From positions 1,054,001 through 1,118,000 of the forward strand of contig NZ_JADBEC010000002.1 in assembly GCF_014873945.1 (NCBI RefSeq): a stretch of DNA of 64,000 bases, given 5' to 3'. Shown piece by piece: positions 26,280-35,617 of this stretch. The DNA is from Rhizobium viscosum. GTDB taxonomy: Bacteria; Pseudomonadota; Alphaproteobacteria; Rhizobiales; Rhizobiaceae. Numbering within the stretch: position 1 is the first letter of the stretch; each line of letters begins with the position of its first letter. The notes below the pieces were generated by a model. The model saw only the letters and a program-made list of their open reading frames with translations. It was not told where the DNA came from and searched no databases. The translations under genes and the position numbers were made by a program.

Positions 26280-26293
26280 TATGTATATACATA
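26280..26293. promoter_or_regulatory. HutC operator, TATGTATATACATA
   Basis: A perfect 14-bp palindrome with the core TGTATATACA lies between the divergent hutF and hutI genes, 29 bases upstream of the hutI start. This fits the TGTA-TACA type sites known for HutC. It would control both arms of the hut locus. Confidence 0.7.
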
Positions 26294-26321
26294 TTCAGCC
26301 ATAAGGAAAGGCGTAAAGCTG

Positions 26322-27581
26322 ATGAGTGGGAACAAATTTTCCGGATCGGGCCGCAATTCCAGCGCTCGCTCGCTATGGCGCAATGCACGCCTTGCGACCC
26401 TGCGGGAGGATCTGCCGGGCCTTGGCATTATCGAAAAAGGCGCCGTCGTCTGTGAAGGCGGGCGCATCCATTACGCAGGGCCGGAAGCCGAACTGCCGTC
26501 CTGGCTAATCGAGGCGGCCGACATTACCGATCTCGAAGGTCGTTGGGTCACGCCCGGCCTCGTCGACTGCCATACCCACATCGTCTATGGCGGCAACCGC
26601 GCGCGGGAATTCGAGATGCGGCTCGAAGGCGCGACCTATGAAGAAATCGCGCGCGCCGGCGGCGGCATCGTCTCCTCGGTGAAGGCAACCAACGCACTGT
26701 CCGTCGAAGGCCTCGTCGAGGCCGCACTGCCGCGGCTCGACACGTTGATCTCGGAAGGTGTGGCCACCATCGAGGTCAAGTCCGGCTACGGGCTCAATAT
26801 CGAGGCGGAACTGAAGATGCTGCGCGCCGCTCGCGCACTCGCAGACCACCGGCCGGTAAGGGTCATCACGTCCTATCTCGGCGCCCATGCAACACCCGTC
26901 GAATACAAGGGACGGAACCAGGATTACATTTCCGATGTCGTCCTGCCGGGTCTGGAGAGGGCGCGTGCCGAGGGCCTCGTCGACGCCGTCGACGGCTTCT
27001 GCGAAGGCATCGCCTTCTCGGTCGACGAGATCGCACGGGTCTTCGACAAGGCCCGTTCGCTCGGGATTCCCGTCAAGCTCCATGCCGAACAGCTCTCCAA
27101 TCTCGGCGGCGCGAAACTTGCAGCCTCCTACGGCGCGCTTTCGGCCGATCATCTGGAATATCTGGATGAGGATGGCGCACGGGCAATGGCGGCGGCCGGC
27201 ACGGTTGCGGTTCTGCTCCCGGGCGCCTTCTATACGATCAACGAAAAGCAGAAGCCGCCGGTTCAGGCCTTGCGCCAGACCGGCGTGCACATCGCCATCG
27301 CCACAGACTGCAATCCCGGCACCTCACCGCTCACGTCGATGCTGCTCACCATGAATATGTCGGCGACGCTGTTCGGGCTGACCGTGGAGGAGTGCATTGC
27401 CGGAGCGACCCGCGAAGGCGCCCGCGCGCTTGGCCTGCTTGACGAAACCGGCACGCTCGAAGCCGGCAAATCCGCCGATCTGGCCGTCTGGAATATCGAG
27501 AGCCCGGCCGAGCTCGTCTATCGCATCGGCTTCAACCCACTTCACACACATATCTTCAAGGGCCAGAGGATCGACCGATGA
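26322..27581 (+). CDS. hutI: Imidazolonepropionase
   Basis: A 419-residue amidohydrolase that opens the imidazolone ring to give N-formimidoyl-L-glutamate. The metal site DCHTHIVYGG, VEVKSGYGL-like core (TIEVKSGYGLN), KLHAEQLSNLGG and ATDCNPGTSP are all diagnostic. GGAAAGG precedes the start. It ends in an ATGA overlap with hutH. Confidence 0.96.
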   Translation: MSGNKFSGSGRNSSARSLWRNARLATLREDLPGLGIIEKGAVVCEGGRIHYAGPEAELPSWLIEAADITDLEGRWVTPGLVDCHTHIVYGGNRAREFEMRLEGATYEEIARAGGGIVSSVKATNALSVEGLVEAALPRLDTLISEGVATIEVKSGYGLNIEAELKMLRAARALADHRPVRVITSYLGAHATPVEYKGRNQDYISDVVLPGLERARAEGLVDAVDGFCEGIAFSVDEIARVFDKARSLGIPVKLHAEQLSNLGGAKLAASYGALSADHLEYLDEDGARAMAAAGTVAVLLPGAFYTINEKQKPPVQALRQTGVHIAIATDCNPGTSPLTSMLLTMNMSATLFGLTVEECIAGATREGARALGLLDETGTLEAGKSADLAVWNIESPAELVYRIGFNPLHTHIFKGQRIDR

Positions 27582-29113
27582 CCATCACCCTGCATCCAGG
27601 CTCCGTTTCACTTCAGGATCTTGCAACCATCTACTGGACGGGCGTTCCGGCAAAACTCGACCCGTCCTTTGATGCGGGGATCCTCAAGGCGGCGAAACGT
27701 ATTGCCGAGATCGCCGCCGGCAATGCGCCGGTCTACGGCATCAATACCGGCTTCGGTAAACTTGCCTCGATCAAGATCGATAGCGCCGATGTGGCAACGC
27801 TCCAGCGCAATCTCATCCTTTCTCATTGCTGTGGCGTCGGCGAACCGCTGCCGGAAAATGTCGTGCGTCTCATCATGGCGCTGAAGCTCGTTTCGCTCGG
27901 CCGCGGTGCCTCCGGCGTGCGGCTCGACATCGTGCGGCTGATCGAAGCGATGATGGCGCGCGGCGTCATTCCGGTCATCCCGGAAAAAGGCTCTGTCGGC
28001 GCCTCCGGCGATCTTGCACCTCTTGCCCATATGACAGCCGTGATGATGGGTCATGGCGAGGCGTTCTTCGGCGGCGAAAGGCTGCATGGTGCAACGGCGC
28101 TTGTCAAAGCCGGCCTGCAACCCGTCGTGCTGGCCGCCAAGGAAGGCCTGGCGATGATCAACGGCACGCAAACCTCGACGGCCCTTGCGCTCGCCGGCCT
28201 TTTCCGGGCGCACCGGGCCGCGCAATCGGCACTGATCACCGGCGCCATGTCGACGGATGCGGCCATGGGCTCATCGGCGCCGTTCCATCCCGATATCCAC
28301 ACGCTGCGCGGTCACCGCGGCCAGATCGACACGGCAGCGGCCTTGCGCGCCCTGCTCGAGAACTCGCCGATCCGCCAAAGCCATATCGAGGGCGACGAGC
28401 GTGTTCAGGATCCCTATTGCATCCGCTGCCAGCCACAGGTCGACGGCGCCTGCCTCGATCTCTTGCGCTCGGTTGCCGGCACGCTCGAGATCGAAGCCAA
28501 TGCAGTGACCGACAATCCGCTGGTCCTGTCGGATAATTCCGTTGTCTCCGGCGGCAATTTCCATGCCGAACCGGTGGCCTTTGCCGCCGACCAGATCGCG
28601 CTTGCTATCTGCGAGATCGGCGCGATCGCCCAGCGCCGCATCGCGCTGCTCGTCGATCCCGCCCTTTCCTACGGTCTGCCGGCTTTCCTCGCCAAGAAGC
28701 CGGGGCTCAATTCCGGCCTGATGATCGCCGAAGTCACATCCGCCGCGCTCATGAGCGAGAACAAGCAGATGTCGCACCCGGCCTCCGTCGATTCGACGCC
28801 GACCTCGGCCAACCAGGAAGACCATGTGTCCATGGCCTGCCACGGCGCACGCCGGCTTCTGCCGATGACCGAAAATCTCTTCAGCATCATCGGCATCGAG
28901 GCACTGACGGCCGCGCAAGGGGTGGAGCTTCGCGCCCCGCTTGCGACCAGCCCCGAGCTCAAGAAGGCGATCGCCGCTATCCGCGCTGTTGTGCCGTCGC
29001 TGGAGGAAGACCGCTACATGGCGAACGACCTGAAGGCGGCAACGGTGCTCGTCGCCGGCGGCGGTCTCAACGCATCCGTTTCAAGCGGCATCCTGCCCGC
29101 TCTGGAGGTTTGA
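27578..29113 (+). CDS. hutH: Histidine ammonia-lyase
   Basis: The 511-residue first enzyme of the pathway, converting L-histidine to urocanate and ammonia. The MIO-forming triad is intact: Ala142-Ser143-Gly144 within GSVGASGDLAPLAH. YGINTGFG, NGTQ, QDPYCIRCQPQ and the EDHVS glutamate are also present. It is a useful internal comparison for the divergent paralogue at 36391-37884. It is translationally coupled to hutI. Confidence 0.97.
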   Translation: MTITLHPGSVSLQDLATIYWTGVPAKLDPSFDAGILKAAKRIAEIAAGNAPVYGINTGFGKLASIKIDSADVATLQRNLILSHCCGVGEPLPENVVRLIMALKLVSLGRGASGVRLDIVRLIEAMMARGVIPVIPEKGSVGASGDLAPLAHMTAVMMGHGEAFFGGERLHGATALVKAGLQPVVLAAKEGLAMINGTQTSTALALAGLFRAHRAAQSALITGAMSTDAAMGSSAPFHPDIHTLRGHRGQIDTAAALRALLENSPIRQSHIEGDERVQDPYCIRCQPQVDGACLDLLRSVAGTLEIEANAVTDNPLVLSDNSVVSGGNFHAEPVAFAADQIALAICEIGAIAQRRIALLVDPALSYGLPAFLAKKPGLNSGLMIAEVTSAALMSENKQMSHPASVDSTPTSANQEDHVSMACHGARRLLPMTENLFSIIGIEALTAAQGVELRAPLATSPELKKAIAAIRAVVPSLEEDRYMANDLKAATVLVAGGGLNASVSSGILPALEV

Positions 29114-29114
29114 C

Positions 29115-29915
29115 ATGTCCGTTTTCGAGGTCAAGCAAGGCACCTCCCCCGTCATCCTCGGCTTTCCCCATACAGGCACCGAGGTTCCGGCCGATATATG
29201 GGAGCGCCTTGATGATAATGGCCGGCTGCTTGCCGATACCGACTGGCACATCCACCATCTCTACGACGGCCTGCTCGACAATCCGACCACGGTGCGCGCG
29301 ACTTTCCATCGCTATGTGATCGACGCCAACAGGGATCCCTCAGGCACCAGCCTCTATCCCGGCCAGAACACGACCGGTCTGATCCCGGAGACGGATTTCG
29401 ACGGCAAGGCGATCTGGAAAGATGACGCCACCCCTACCGAGGCCGATATCGCCGTCAGGCTGCATGATTTTCATGCGCCCTACCATGCAGCCCTTGCGGC
29501 CGAGATCGAGCGCGTGAAATCCATTCATGGCATCGCCGTTCTCTACGACTGCCACTCCATCCGCTCGCACATTCCCTTCCTCTTCGAGGGCAAGCTGCCG
29601 GATTTCAATATCGGCACCGATATGGGCAAGACCTGCGATCCGGCAATCGAGCAGGCGACCATCGCCATTGCGTCGGCTGCGGCGGGTTATGACAGCATCC
29701 TGAACGGCCGCTTCAAGGGCGGCTGGACGACGCGTCACTACGGCAAGCCGGAAACCGGCGTCCACGCCATCCAGATGGAGCTCGCCCAATCAACGCATCT
29801 GGCAACCGAAGCATCGCCCTTCGCCTATGACGGCGAGGAGGCGGACAATCTGCGCATCCATCTCAAATCCATTCTGACGCGGATCGAAGAGATCGCGCTT
29901 GGTCTGAAACGCTAA
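29115..29915 (+). CDS. hutG: N-formylglutamate deformylase
   Basis: A 266-residue zinc-dependent amidohydrolase of the HutG type, releasing L-glutamate and formate from N-formylglutamate. Family segments GFPHTGTEVP, DTDWHIHHLY, DANRDPSG and LYDCHSIRS are visible. It starts two bases after hutH and is followed 14 bases later by hutU. Confidence 0.94.
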   Translation: MSVFEVKQGTSPVILGFPHTGTEVPADIWERLDDNGRLLADTDWHIHHLYDGLLDNPTTVRATFHRYVIDANRDPSGTSLYPGQNTTGLIPETDFDGKAIWKDDATPTEADIAVRLHDFHAPYHAALAAEIERVKSIHGIAVLYDCHSIRSHIPFLFEGKLPDFNIGTDMGKTCDPAIEQATIAIASAAAGYDSILNGRFKGGWTTRHYGKPETGVHAIQMELAQSTHLATEASPFAYDGEEADNLRIHLKSILTRIEEIALGLKR

Positions 29916-29929
29916 AAGGGAACATCATC

Positions 29930-31618
29930 ATGACCGTAAACCCGCGCCACAATATCCGAGAAATCCGTGCGCCGCGCGGCGATCAGCTGAACGCCAAGAG
30001 CTGGATGACCGAAGCGCCGCTGCGCATGCTCATGAACAATCTCGACCCTGACGTCGCAGAAAACCCGCATGAACTCGTCGTCTATGGCGGCATCGGCCGC
30101 GCAGCCCGCACCTGGGATGATTTCGACCGCATCGCTGCCACCCTGAAGACGCTGAATGAAGACGAGACGCTGCTCGTCCAGTCCGGCAAGCCGGTCGGCG
30201 TCTTCCGCACGCACAAGGATGCGCCGCGCGTCCTGATCGCCAATTCCAATCTCGTGCCGCACTGGGCAACCTGGGATCATTTCAACGAGCTCGATAAGAA
30301 AGGCCTTGCCATGTACGGCCAGATGACGGCCGGCTCGTGGATCTATATCGGCACGCAGGGCATCGTGCAGGGCACCTACGAGACCTTCGTGGAAGCCGGC
30401 CGCCAGCATTATGACGGCAACCTCAAGGGCAAGTGGATCCTGACCGGCGGGCTCGGCGGCATGGGCGGCGCCCAGCCGCTGGCCGCCGTCATGGCCGGTG
30501 CCTGCTGCCTAGCCGTTGAATGCGACGAGACCCGCATCGATTTCCGCCTGCGCACCCGCTATGTCGACGAAAAGGCCCATACGCTGGACGAAGCGCTGGA
30601 AAAGATCGAGCGCTGGACCAAGGCTGGCGAAGCAAAGTCGGTCGGTCTTGTCGGCAATGCTGCGGAAATTTTCCCGGAACTCGTGCGTCGCATGAAGGCC
30701 GGCGGCCCGCGCCCCGATATCGTCACCGACCAGACGTCGGCACACGACCCGCGCAACGGCTACCTTCCGGTCGGCTGGACCGTTGCCGAAGCCAAGGCCA
30801 AGCGCGAAACCGACCCGAAGGCTGTTGAAGCAGCCGCCCGCGCATCGATGAAGGCGCATGTCGAAGCCATGGTCGCTTTCTGGGATGCCGGCGTGCCGAC
30901 GCTCGACTATGGCAACAATATCCGCCAGGTCGCCAAGGAAGAGGGTCTGGAAAACGCCTTCGCCTTCCCGGGCTTCGTGCCAGCCTATATCCGCCCGCTC
31001 TTCTGCCGCGGCATCGGTCCGTTCCGCTGGGCCGCCCTGTCCGGCGATCCGGAGGACATCTACAAGACCGACGCCAAGGTGAAGGAGCTCTTGCCCGACA
31101 ACAAGCACCTGCACAATTGGCTCGACATGGCCAAGGAACGCATTGCCTTCCAGGGCCTGCCGGCACGCATCTGCTGGGTCGGTCTCGGCGACCGCCACAA
31201 GCTCGGCCTTGCCTTCAACGAGATGGTCAAGAATGGCGAATTGAAGGCCCCCGTCGTCATCGGCCGCGACCACCTCGACTCCGGTTCCGTCGCCTCGCCG
31301 AACCGCGAGACGGAAGCCATGAAGGACGGCTCGGATGCTGTCTCCGACTGGCCGCTCCTGAACGCCCTGCTCAACACCGCCTCGGGTGCCACCTGGGTTT
31401 CCCTGCATCACGGCGGCGGCGTTGGCATGGGCTTCTCACAGCATTCCGGCATGGTGATCTGCGCCGATGGCACTGACGATGCGGCGCGCCGCCTCGGAAA
31501 TGTTCTCTGGAACGATCCGGCGACCGGCGTCATGCGCCATGCCGATGCAGGCTATGACATCGCCATCGATTGCGCCAAGGAAAAGGGCCTGCGTCTGCCC
31601 GGCATCCTCGGAAACTGA
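29930..31618 (+). CDS. hutU: Urocanate hydratase
   Basis: The 562-residue enzyme that hydrates urocanate to imidazolonepropionate with tightly bound NAD. The family stretches WILTGGLGGMGGAQP, YGNNIRQ, RPLFCRGIGPFRW and SLHHGGGVGMGFSQH are present. AAAGGGAACATCATC precedes the ATG. Confidence 0.97.
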   Translation: MTVNPRHNIREIRAPRGDQLNAKSWMTEAPLRMLMNNLDPDVAENPHELVVYGGIGRAARTWDDFDRIAATLKTLNEDETLLVQSGKPVGVFRTHKDAPRVLIANSNLVPHWATWDHFNELDKKGLAMYGQMTAGSWIYIGTQGIVQGTYETFVEAGRQHYDGNLKGKWILTGGLGGMGGAQPLAAVMAGACCLAVECDETRIDFRLRTRYVDEKAHTLDEALEKIERWTKAGEAKSVGLVGNAAEIFPELVRRMKAGGPRPDIVTDQTSAHDPRNGYLPVGWTVAEAKAKRETDPKAVEAAARASMKAHVEAMVAFWDAGVPTLDYGNNIRQVAKEEGLENAFAFPGFVPAYIRPLFCRGIGPFRWAALSGDPEDIYKTDAKVKELLPDNKHLHNWLDMAKERIAFQGLPARICWVGLGDRHKLGLAFNEMVKNGELKAPVVIGRDHLDSGSVASPNRETEAMKDGSDAVSDWPLLNALLNTASGATWVSLHHGGGVGMGFSQHSGMVICADGTDDAARRLGNVLWNDPATGVMRHADAGYDIAIDCAKEKGLRLPGILGN

Positions 31619-31621
31619 ACC

Positions 31622-32197
31622 ATGAAGGTCCTGCGGGCTGCCGATCACAAGCGCATGCCGTGGAAGAACGGCGGCGGCGAAACGGTGGAAATCGCCATTT
31701 CGCCTGAGGGCGCCGGACTTGCCGATTTCGATTGGCGGGTCAGCACGGCAACCGTCGCCTCCGACGGGCCTTTCTCCATCTTTCCCGGGATCGACCGCAC
31801 GCTGTCGATCCTGGACGGCAAGGGTATGCGGCTCTTGATCGAGGGGCGTGAGCCGGTGCTCCTGACGCAGGCCAGCGAGCCGCTGACCTTTGCGGGCGAT
31901 ATCGCCGTCTCGGCAACGCTGCCGGATGGCACAATCACCGACCTGAACGTGATGAGCAGGCGGGGTGCCGTGAGGCACGCAGTCGCGCGGCATTTCATCG
32001 ACGGCGAGAAGAGCCTGGAATTTGCGAAAGGGATTTTCCTGCTCTTTTGCGTCAATGGGGCTCTGACGGCGCGAACAGGTGCGCAGAGCGTCGAACTCGA
32101 CGCCGGCGATGCAATGCTGCTTGAAGAGAGCGATGGCGGCAAGCTCGATCTTTCCGGCCAGGCGCTCTGCTACGCCATCTCGATTGAGAGGGCGTGA
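31622..32197 (+). CDS. hutD: HutD family protein
   Basis: A 191-residue cupin-fold protein of the HutD family. It begins KVLRAADHKRMPWKNGGGET, the usual opening of this family. HutD is not an enzyme of the pathway; in pseudomonads it is thought to limit hut expression, perhaps by binding urocanate or formylglutamate. It is the last gene of the plus-strand hut operon, three bases after hutU. Confidence 0.9.
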   Translation: MKVLRAADHKRMPWKNGGGETVEIAISPEGAGLADFDWRVSTATVASDGPFSIFPGIDRTLSILDGKGMRLLIEGREPVLLTQASEPLTFAGDIAVSATLPDGTITDLNVMSRRGAVRHAVARHFIDGEKSLEFAKGIFLLFCVNGALTARTGAQSVELDAGDAMLLEESDGGKLDLSGQALCYAISIERA

Positions 32198-32255
32198 AAT
32201 CATGGAATGGGCTAGGGAAATCGCTTTTTCGAGGCATGTTCCATATACAACTAGC

Positions 32256-33011
32256 CTATTCCTCGAAGATCTTGCCGCTGCGCGTTTCCAGCCTGTAGCG
32301 ATGGCCGGGATAGACGAGACGGGCAGTCGAAACCACCTGACGGGCCGACCAGGTGCGTCGACGGATGGCAAGGCACGGCTCATTCTGCAGAATTGTCAGC
32401 AGCTTGCATTCCCAGGCACGCGGCACCACCGCTTCGACGATATGCTCCGATGCGCTGAGGGGTGCGGCCGCCGTCAAATAAGCATTGGGCGTCAGCGTCG
32501 AAAAGTCCTGCGCCAGATAGTCGGGCGCCGCACCAGGGTTGACGAAACGGTCCTCAATCTGCACAGGCACGCCGTTCTCGTTGTGGACGATCAGCGAGTG
32601 GAAAACCGGCGCACCGATCTCGAGCTCCAGCGCATCGGCAACCTCCGGAGAGGCCGTCTCTTCGGCCAAAACGATGACCGTCGCCTCGTGGACATGGCCG
32701 CGCTCGGCGATCTCGTCGGCGATGTTGCGCACCTCGAAGAGTGCCGAATAGCCCTTGCGCTCCGCCACGAAGGAACCGACGCCCTGGATACGGAGGAGTT
32801 CGCCTTCGTTCGCCAGCTCCCGGAGCGCCCGGTTGGCGGTCATCTTGCTGACGCCGAGCTCCACCACCAGCTCGTTTTCGGAGGGCACACGGTGCCGCGG
32901 CGGCCATTCGCCGCTGCGGATCCGGTCGAGAATGACCTGTTTGACGCCGGCATAAAGCGGGCCGCCGTCATTTTCCGCCAGTTCGCGCCTCATCTCGCTG
33001 GAACGCTTCAT
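32256..33011 (-). CDS. Second HutC-like GntR regulator
   Basis: A 251-residue GntR/HutC-subfamily regulator. The winged helix (LYAGVKQVILDRIRSGEWPPRHRVPSEN and GVSKMTANRALREL) is followed by a UTRA domain with FVNPGAAPDYLAQDF, as in HutC proteins. It differs clearly from hutC at 24068. It is convergent with hutD and divergent from an amino acid importer, which is its probable target together with the downstream lyase-like and oxidase genes. Its UTRA similarity suggests an effector such as urocanate or a related imidazole acid. Confidence 0.9.
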   Translation of the reverse strand: MKRSSEMRRELAENDGGPLYAGVKQVILDRIRSGEWPPRHRVPSENELVVELGVSKMTANRALRELANEGELLRIQGVGSFVAERKGYSALFEVRNIADEIAERGHVHEATVIVLAEETASPEVADALELEIGAPVFHSLIVHNENGVPVQIEDRFVNPGAAPDYLAQDFSTLTPNAYLTAAAPLSASEHIVEAVVPRAWECKLLTILQNEPCLAIRRRTWSARQVVSTARLVYPGHRYRLETRSGKIFEE

Positions 33012-33084
33012 TGCCTATTCCCTTTGCACGAATGGAATCTGCCTTATAAATCGACTTTCCACTTGCATATCACAAAATATCTCA

Positions 33085-33102
33085 TATGGTACCCTATACA
33101 AC
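33085..33102. promoter_or_regulatory. Possible HutC-type site upstream of the amino acid importer
   Basis: On the minus strand this reads GTTGTATAGGGTACCATA: a TGTATA half-site, as in the hut operator, with a degenerate second half. It lies in the divergent region between the second HutC-like gene and the importer. A similar TTGTATATGGAA occurs near 32240 in the hutD/regulator gap. Confidence 0.3.
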
Positions 33103-33202
33103 CTGCCGATCCAAAAATGAAACAGAGGATCAGGACGGGCAAGCCGGCGAAGATCGGCATTCATACCGCAAGGTCTGTCCAATCTCAGAGGAGATCACAT
33201 CA

Positions 33203-34045
33203 ATGAAGCTCAGCACTGCTCTTCTTTCCTGCGCGATGACGGCAGCCGCCTTTGCGGCTCCTGCCTCTGCCAAGGACTGGACGAAGGCGACCATCACGCT
33301 CGAAGGCGCCTACGCCCCCTGGAACCTCACCAATGCCGACGGCTCGCTCGGCGGTTTCGAACCGGAACTCGCCAAGGTTCTGTGCGAACGCGCCAAGATC
33401 GAATGCACGCTGGTCGCATCCGACTGGGACGGCATGATCCCGGCGCTGAACGCCGGCAAGTTCGACGTCATCATGGACGCGCTGTCGATCACCGAAGAGC
33501 GCAAGCAGGTTATCGACTTCACCGTCCCCTATGCTGCAACGCCGGCCGCCTTCGCCACCGCGAAGGATAGCCCGCTTGCAAACGCTTCCGGCACAGGCGC
33601 GACGATCAAGATGACGCCCGGCCAGACCGGCGTGAAGGAAATCGAAGCCTTGAAGGAAGCCTTCAAGGGCAAGACGATCGGCATCCAGGCGGCAACCGTC
33701 TATGCCAAGTTCGTCTACGACAATTTTGGCAGCATCGCTGAGATCCGCGAATACAAGACGGGTGCCGACCGCGACCTCGACCTGCAGAACGGTCGTATCG
33801 ATCTCGGCTTCGACGACGCCGTCTACTTCAACAATGCCTTTGAAGCCGCCAATGGCGCGCTTGCCTTTACCGGTCCGGAAATCGTCGGCTCGATCTGGGG
33901 CGAAGGCGAAGGCCTCGGCATCCGCAAGGCCGACACGGACCTTCGCGACAAGTTCAGCGAAGCGATCAAGTCGGCACTTGCCGACGGCACGGTCAAGAAC
34001 CTCTCGATGAAGTGGTTCAAGGTCGACGTCAGCCCGCAGAATTAA
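33203..34045 (+). CDS. Polar amino acid ABC importer, periplasmic binding protein (HisJ/ArgT-like)
   Basis: A 280-residue precursor with a signal peptide (MKLSTALLSCAMTAAAFA, cleaved near ASA-KD) and a type-II amino acid binding fold. Ligand-loop segments LEGAYAPWNLTN, GGFEPELAKVLCE and DWDGMIPALNAGKFDVIMDALSIT match the HisJ/LAO/octopine-binding group. ATG at 33203 follows AGAGGAGATC; the frame from 33086 is spurious. It is the first gene of a unit that continues to the oxidase at 39024. The substrate is a cationic or imidazole amino acid by homology only. Confidence 0.88.
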   Translation: MKLSTALLSCAMTAAAFAAPASAKDWTKATITLEGAYAPWNLTNADGSLGGFEPELAKVLCERAKIECTLVASDWDGMIPALNAGKFDVIMDALSITEERKQVIDFTVPYAATPAAFATAKDSPLANASGTGATIKMTPGQTGVKEIEALKEAFKGKTIGIQAATVYAKFVYDNFGSIAEIREYKTGADRDLDLQNGRIDLGFDDAVYFNNAFEAANGALAFTGPEIVGSIWGEGEGLGIRKADTDLRDKFSEAIKSALADGTVKNLSMKWFKVDVSPQN

Positions 34046-34068
34046 GCTTCCAATAGAAAGCCGCGTTC

Positions 34069-34099
34069 CGTGGTCTCCGCTTTGCGATCGGAGACCACG
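34069..34099 (+). promoter_or_regulatory. Intercistronic hairpin after the amino acid binding-protein gene
   Basis: CGTGGTCTCCG and CGGAGACCACG are perfect 11-base arms around a nine-base loop, followed by TGCTATTCT. The hairpin is 23 bases after the binding-protein stop and about 50 before the permease start. It could be a leaky terminator or an mRNA 3' protector. Confidence 0.65.
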
Positions 34100-34149
34100 T
34101 GCTATTCTGACCGCCCGTCATCACGACGAAGACAGCGCTGGGAAGGCCC

Positions 34150-34875
34150 ATGGCGACACTCGAATTGATTGGATTCGGCTCAACCGGGTGGGGAGCCTTT
34201 CTCCTCCTTGGTGCCTTGCTGACGCTCTGCGTAACAGCCACAGCACTTGCGATCGGCGCCGTGCTCGGCGCGATCATCGCGGCCGCGAAGCTTTCCAGCA
34301 ACGTCGTGCTCGTCACGACCGGCCACATCTACACCACCGTTTTCCGCGGTGTGCCGGAGCTGCTGATCATCTATCTGATCTATTTCGGCGGCTCTTCAGC
34401 GGTCACCGCGATCGGCCAGTCCATGGGTTATGAGGGTTTCCTCGGCCTGCCGTCCTTTGCCGCCGGTGCACTTGCCGTCGGCATCATCTCCGGCGCCTAT
34501 CAGGCCGAGGTCTATCGTGGCGCCTACAACGCCATTTCCAAGGGCGAGCTCGAGGCCGCTTCGGCGATCGGCATGCATCGCGGCCTCAGGTTCCGCCGTA
34601 TCATCATTCCTCAAGTCCTGCGTCTTGCCATTCCCGGCCTCGGCAACGTCTGGCAGCTCAGTCTCAAGGATTCGGCACTGATTTCGGTCACTGGCCTTGC
34701 CGAGCTGATGCGCTCGAGCCAGGTCGCCGCCGGCTCCACGCGGCAATATTTCCTGTTCTACATCGTCGGCGGCGCGCTCTACCTGATCCTCACCAGCCTG
34801 TCGGACCGCGCCTTCAACGGCGCCGAGCGCAAGGCCAATCGCAGCATGCCGGCTTCGGCCATGGGCCAGGCATAG
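34150..34875 (+). CDS. Polar amino acid ABC importer, permease 1 (HisQ-like)
   Basis: A 241-residue inner-membrane permease of the HisMQ type. The family motif FRGVPELLIIYLIYFG and the ATPase-contact loop EVYRGAYNAISKGELEAASAIGM are clear. About five membrane segments are seen. GGAAGG precedes the ATG. Confidence 0.92.
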   Translation: MATLELIGFGSTGWGAFLLLGALLTLCVTATALAIGAVLGAIIAAAKLSSNVVLVTTGHIYTTVFRGVPELLIIYLIYFGGSSAVTAIGQSMGYEGFLGLPSFAAGALAVGIISGAYQAEVYRGAYNAISKGELEAASAIGMHRGLRFRRIIIPQVLRLAIPGLGNVWQLSLKDSALISVTGLAELMRSSQVAAGSTRQYFLFYIVGGALYLILTSLSDRAFNGAERKANRSMPASAMGQA

Positions 34876-34885
34876 GAGGGGTCAT

Positions 34886-35590
34886 ATGGATATCGCCTTC
34901 CTTTCCAGCACCATGGTTACGCTGCTCAAAGCCGTGCCGACGTCATTGATCCTGTTTTTCCTGTCGATCTTCTTCGGCGGCCTGCTGGCGCTTGTCATCG
35001 TCTCTATGCGCGTCAGCGGAAATCCGATCCTGTCAGGCTTCGCCAAGGGCTATATCTTCGTTTTCCGCGGCTCGCCGCTGCTGATCCAGATGTTCCTGGT
35101 CTTCAATGGTCTCGCTGGCTTCGACTTCATCCGCCACTCCTTCCTCTGGCTGTTCCTGCGCGAGCCGATGTTCTGTGCGGTTTTTTCGCTGGCACTCTGC
35201 ACGGCCGGTTACTCTGCCGAAATCTTCCGCGGCGGCATTCGCGCCGTTTCGCCGAAGGAAATCGAGGCGGCCCGCGCCATCGGCATGTCCGGCTTCCTGA
35301 TGGTACGCCGCATCCTGGCGCCGATCGCCTTCCGCCATGCGCTGCCGGCCTATTCGACCGAAATCGTGCTGATGATGAAATCGACCGCACTTGCGAGCCT
35401 CGTGACGGTCTGGGAAGTGACGGGTGTCGCGCAACGGCTGATCTCGCAGACCTACCGCACGATGGAAGTCTTCCTCTGTGCCGCCATCATCTACCTCGTT
35501 TTAAACTTCATCATCCTGCAGGCCATGGCTCTGCTGGAATACTGGCTGTCCCGACATCGCCGCGCCGTTCCGCAGGCTTTGAAGGCTTGA
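34886..35590 (+). CDS. Polar amino acid ABC importer, permease 2 (HisM-like)
   Basis: The 234-residue partner permease with FRGSPLLIQMFLVFNG and EIFRGGIRAVSPKEIEAARAIGM. It starts 10 bases after permease 1, preceded by AGGAGGGG. Confidence 0.92.
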   Translation: MDIAFLSSTMVTLLKAVPTSLILFFLSIFFGGLLALVIVSMRVSGNPILSGFAKGYIFVFRGSPLLIQMFLVFNGLAGFDFIRHSFLWLFLREPMFCAVFSLALCTAGYSAEIFRGGIRAVSPKEIEAARAIGMSGFLMVRRILAPIAFRHALPAYSTEIVLMMKSTALASLVTVWEVTGVAQRLISQTYRTMEVFLCAAIIYLVLNFIILQAMALLEYWLSRHRRAVPQALKA

Positions 35591-35617
35591 CCCCGACTGA
35601 ACGTGATTGGAGCTTCC

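Noticed and set aside
30509..31411. 300-codon open frame on the minus strand
   Set aside because: It is antisense to hutU, which is complete and highly conserved.
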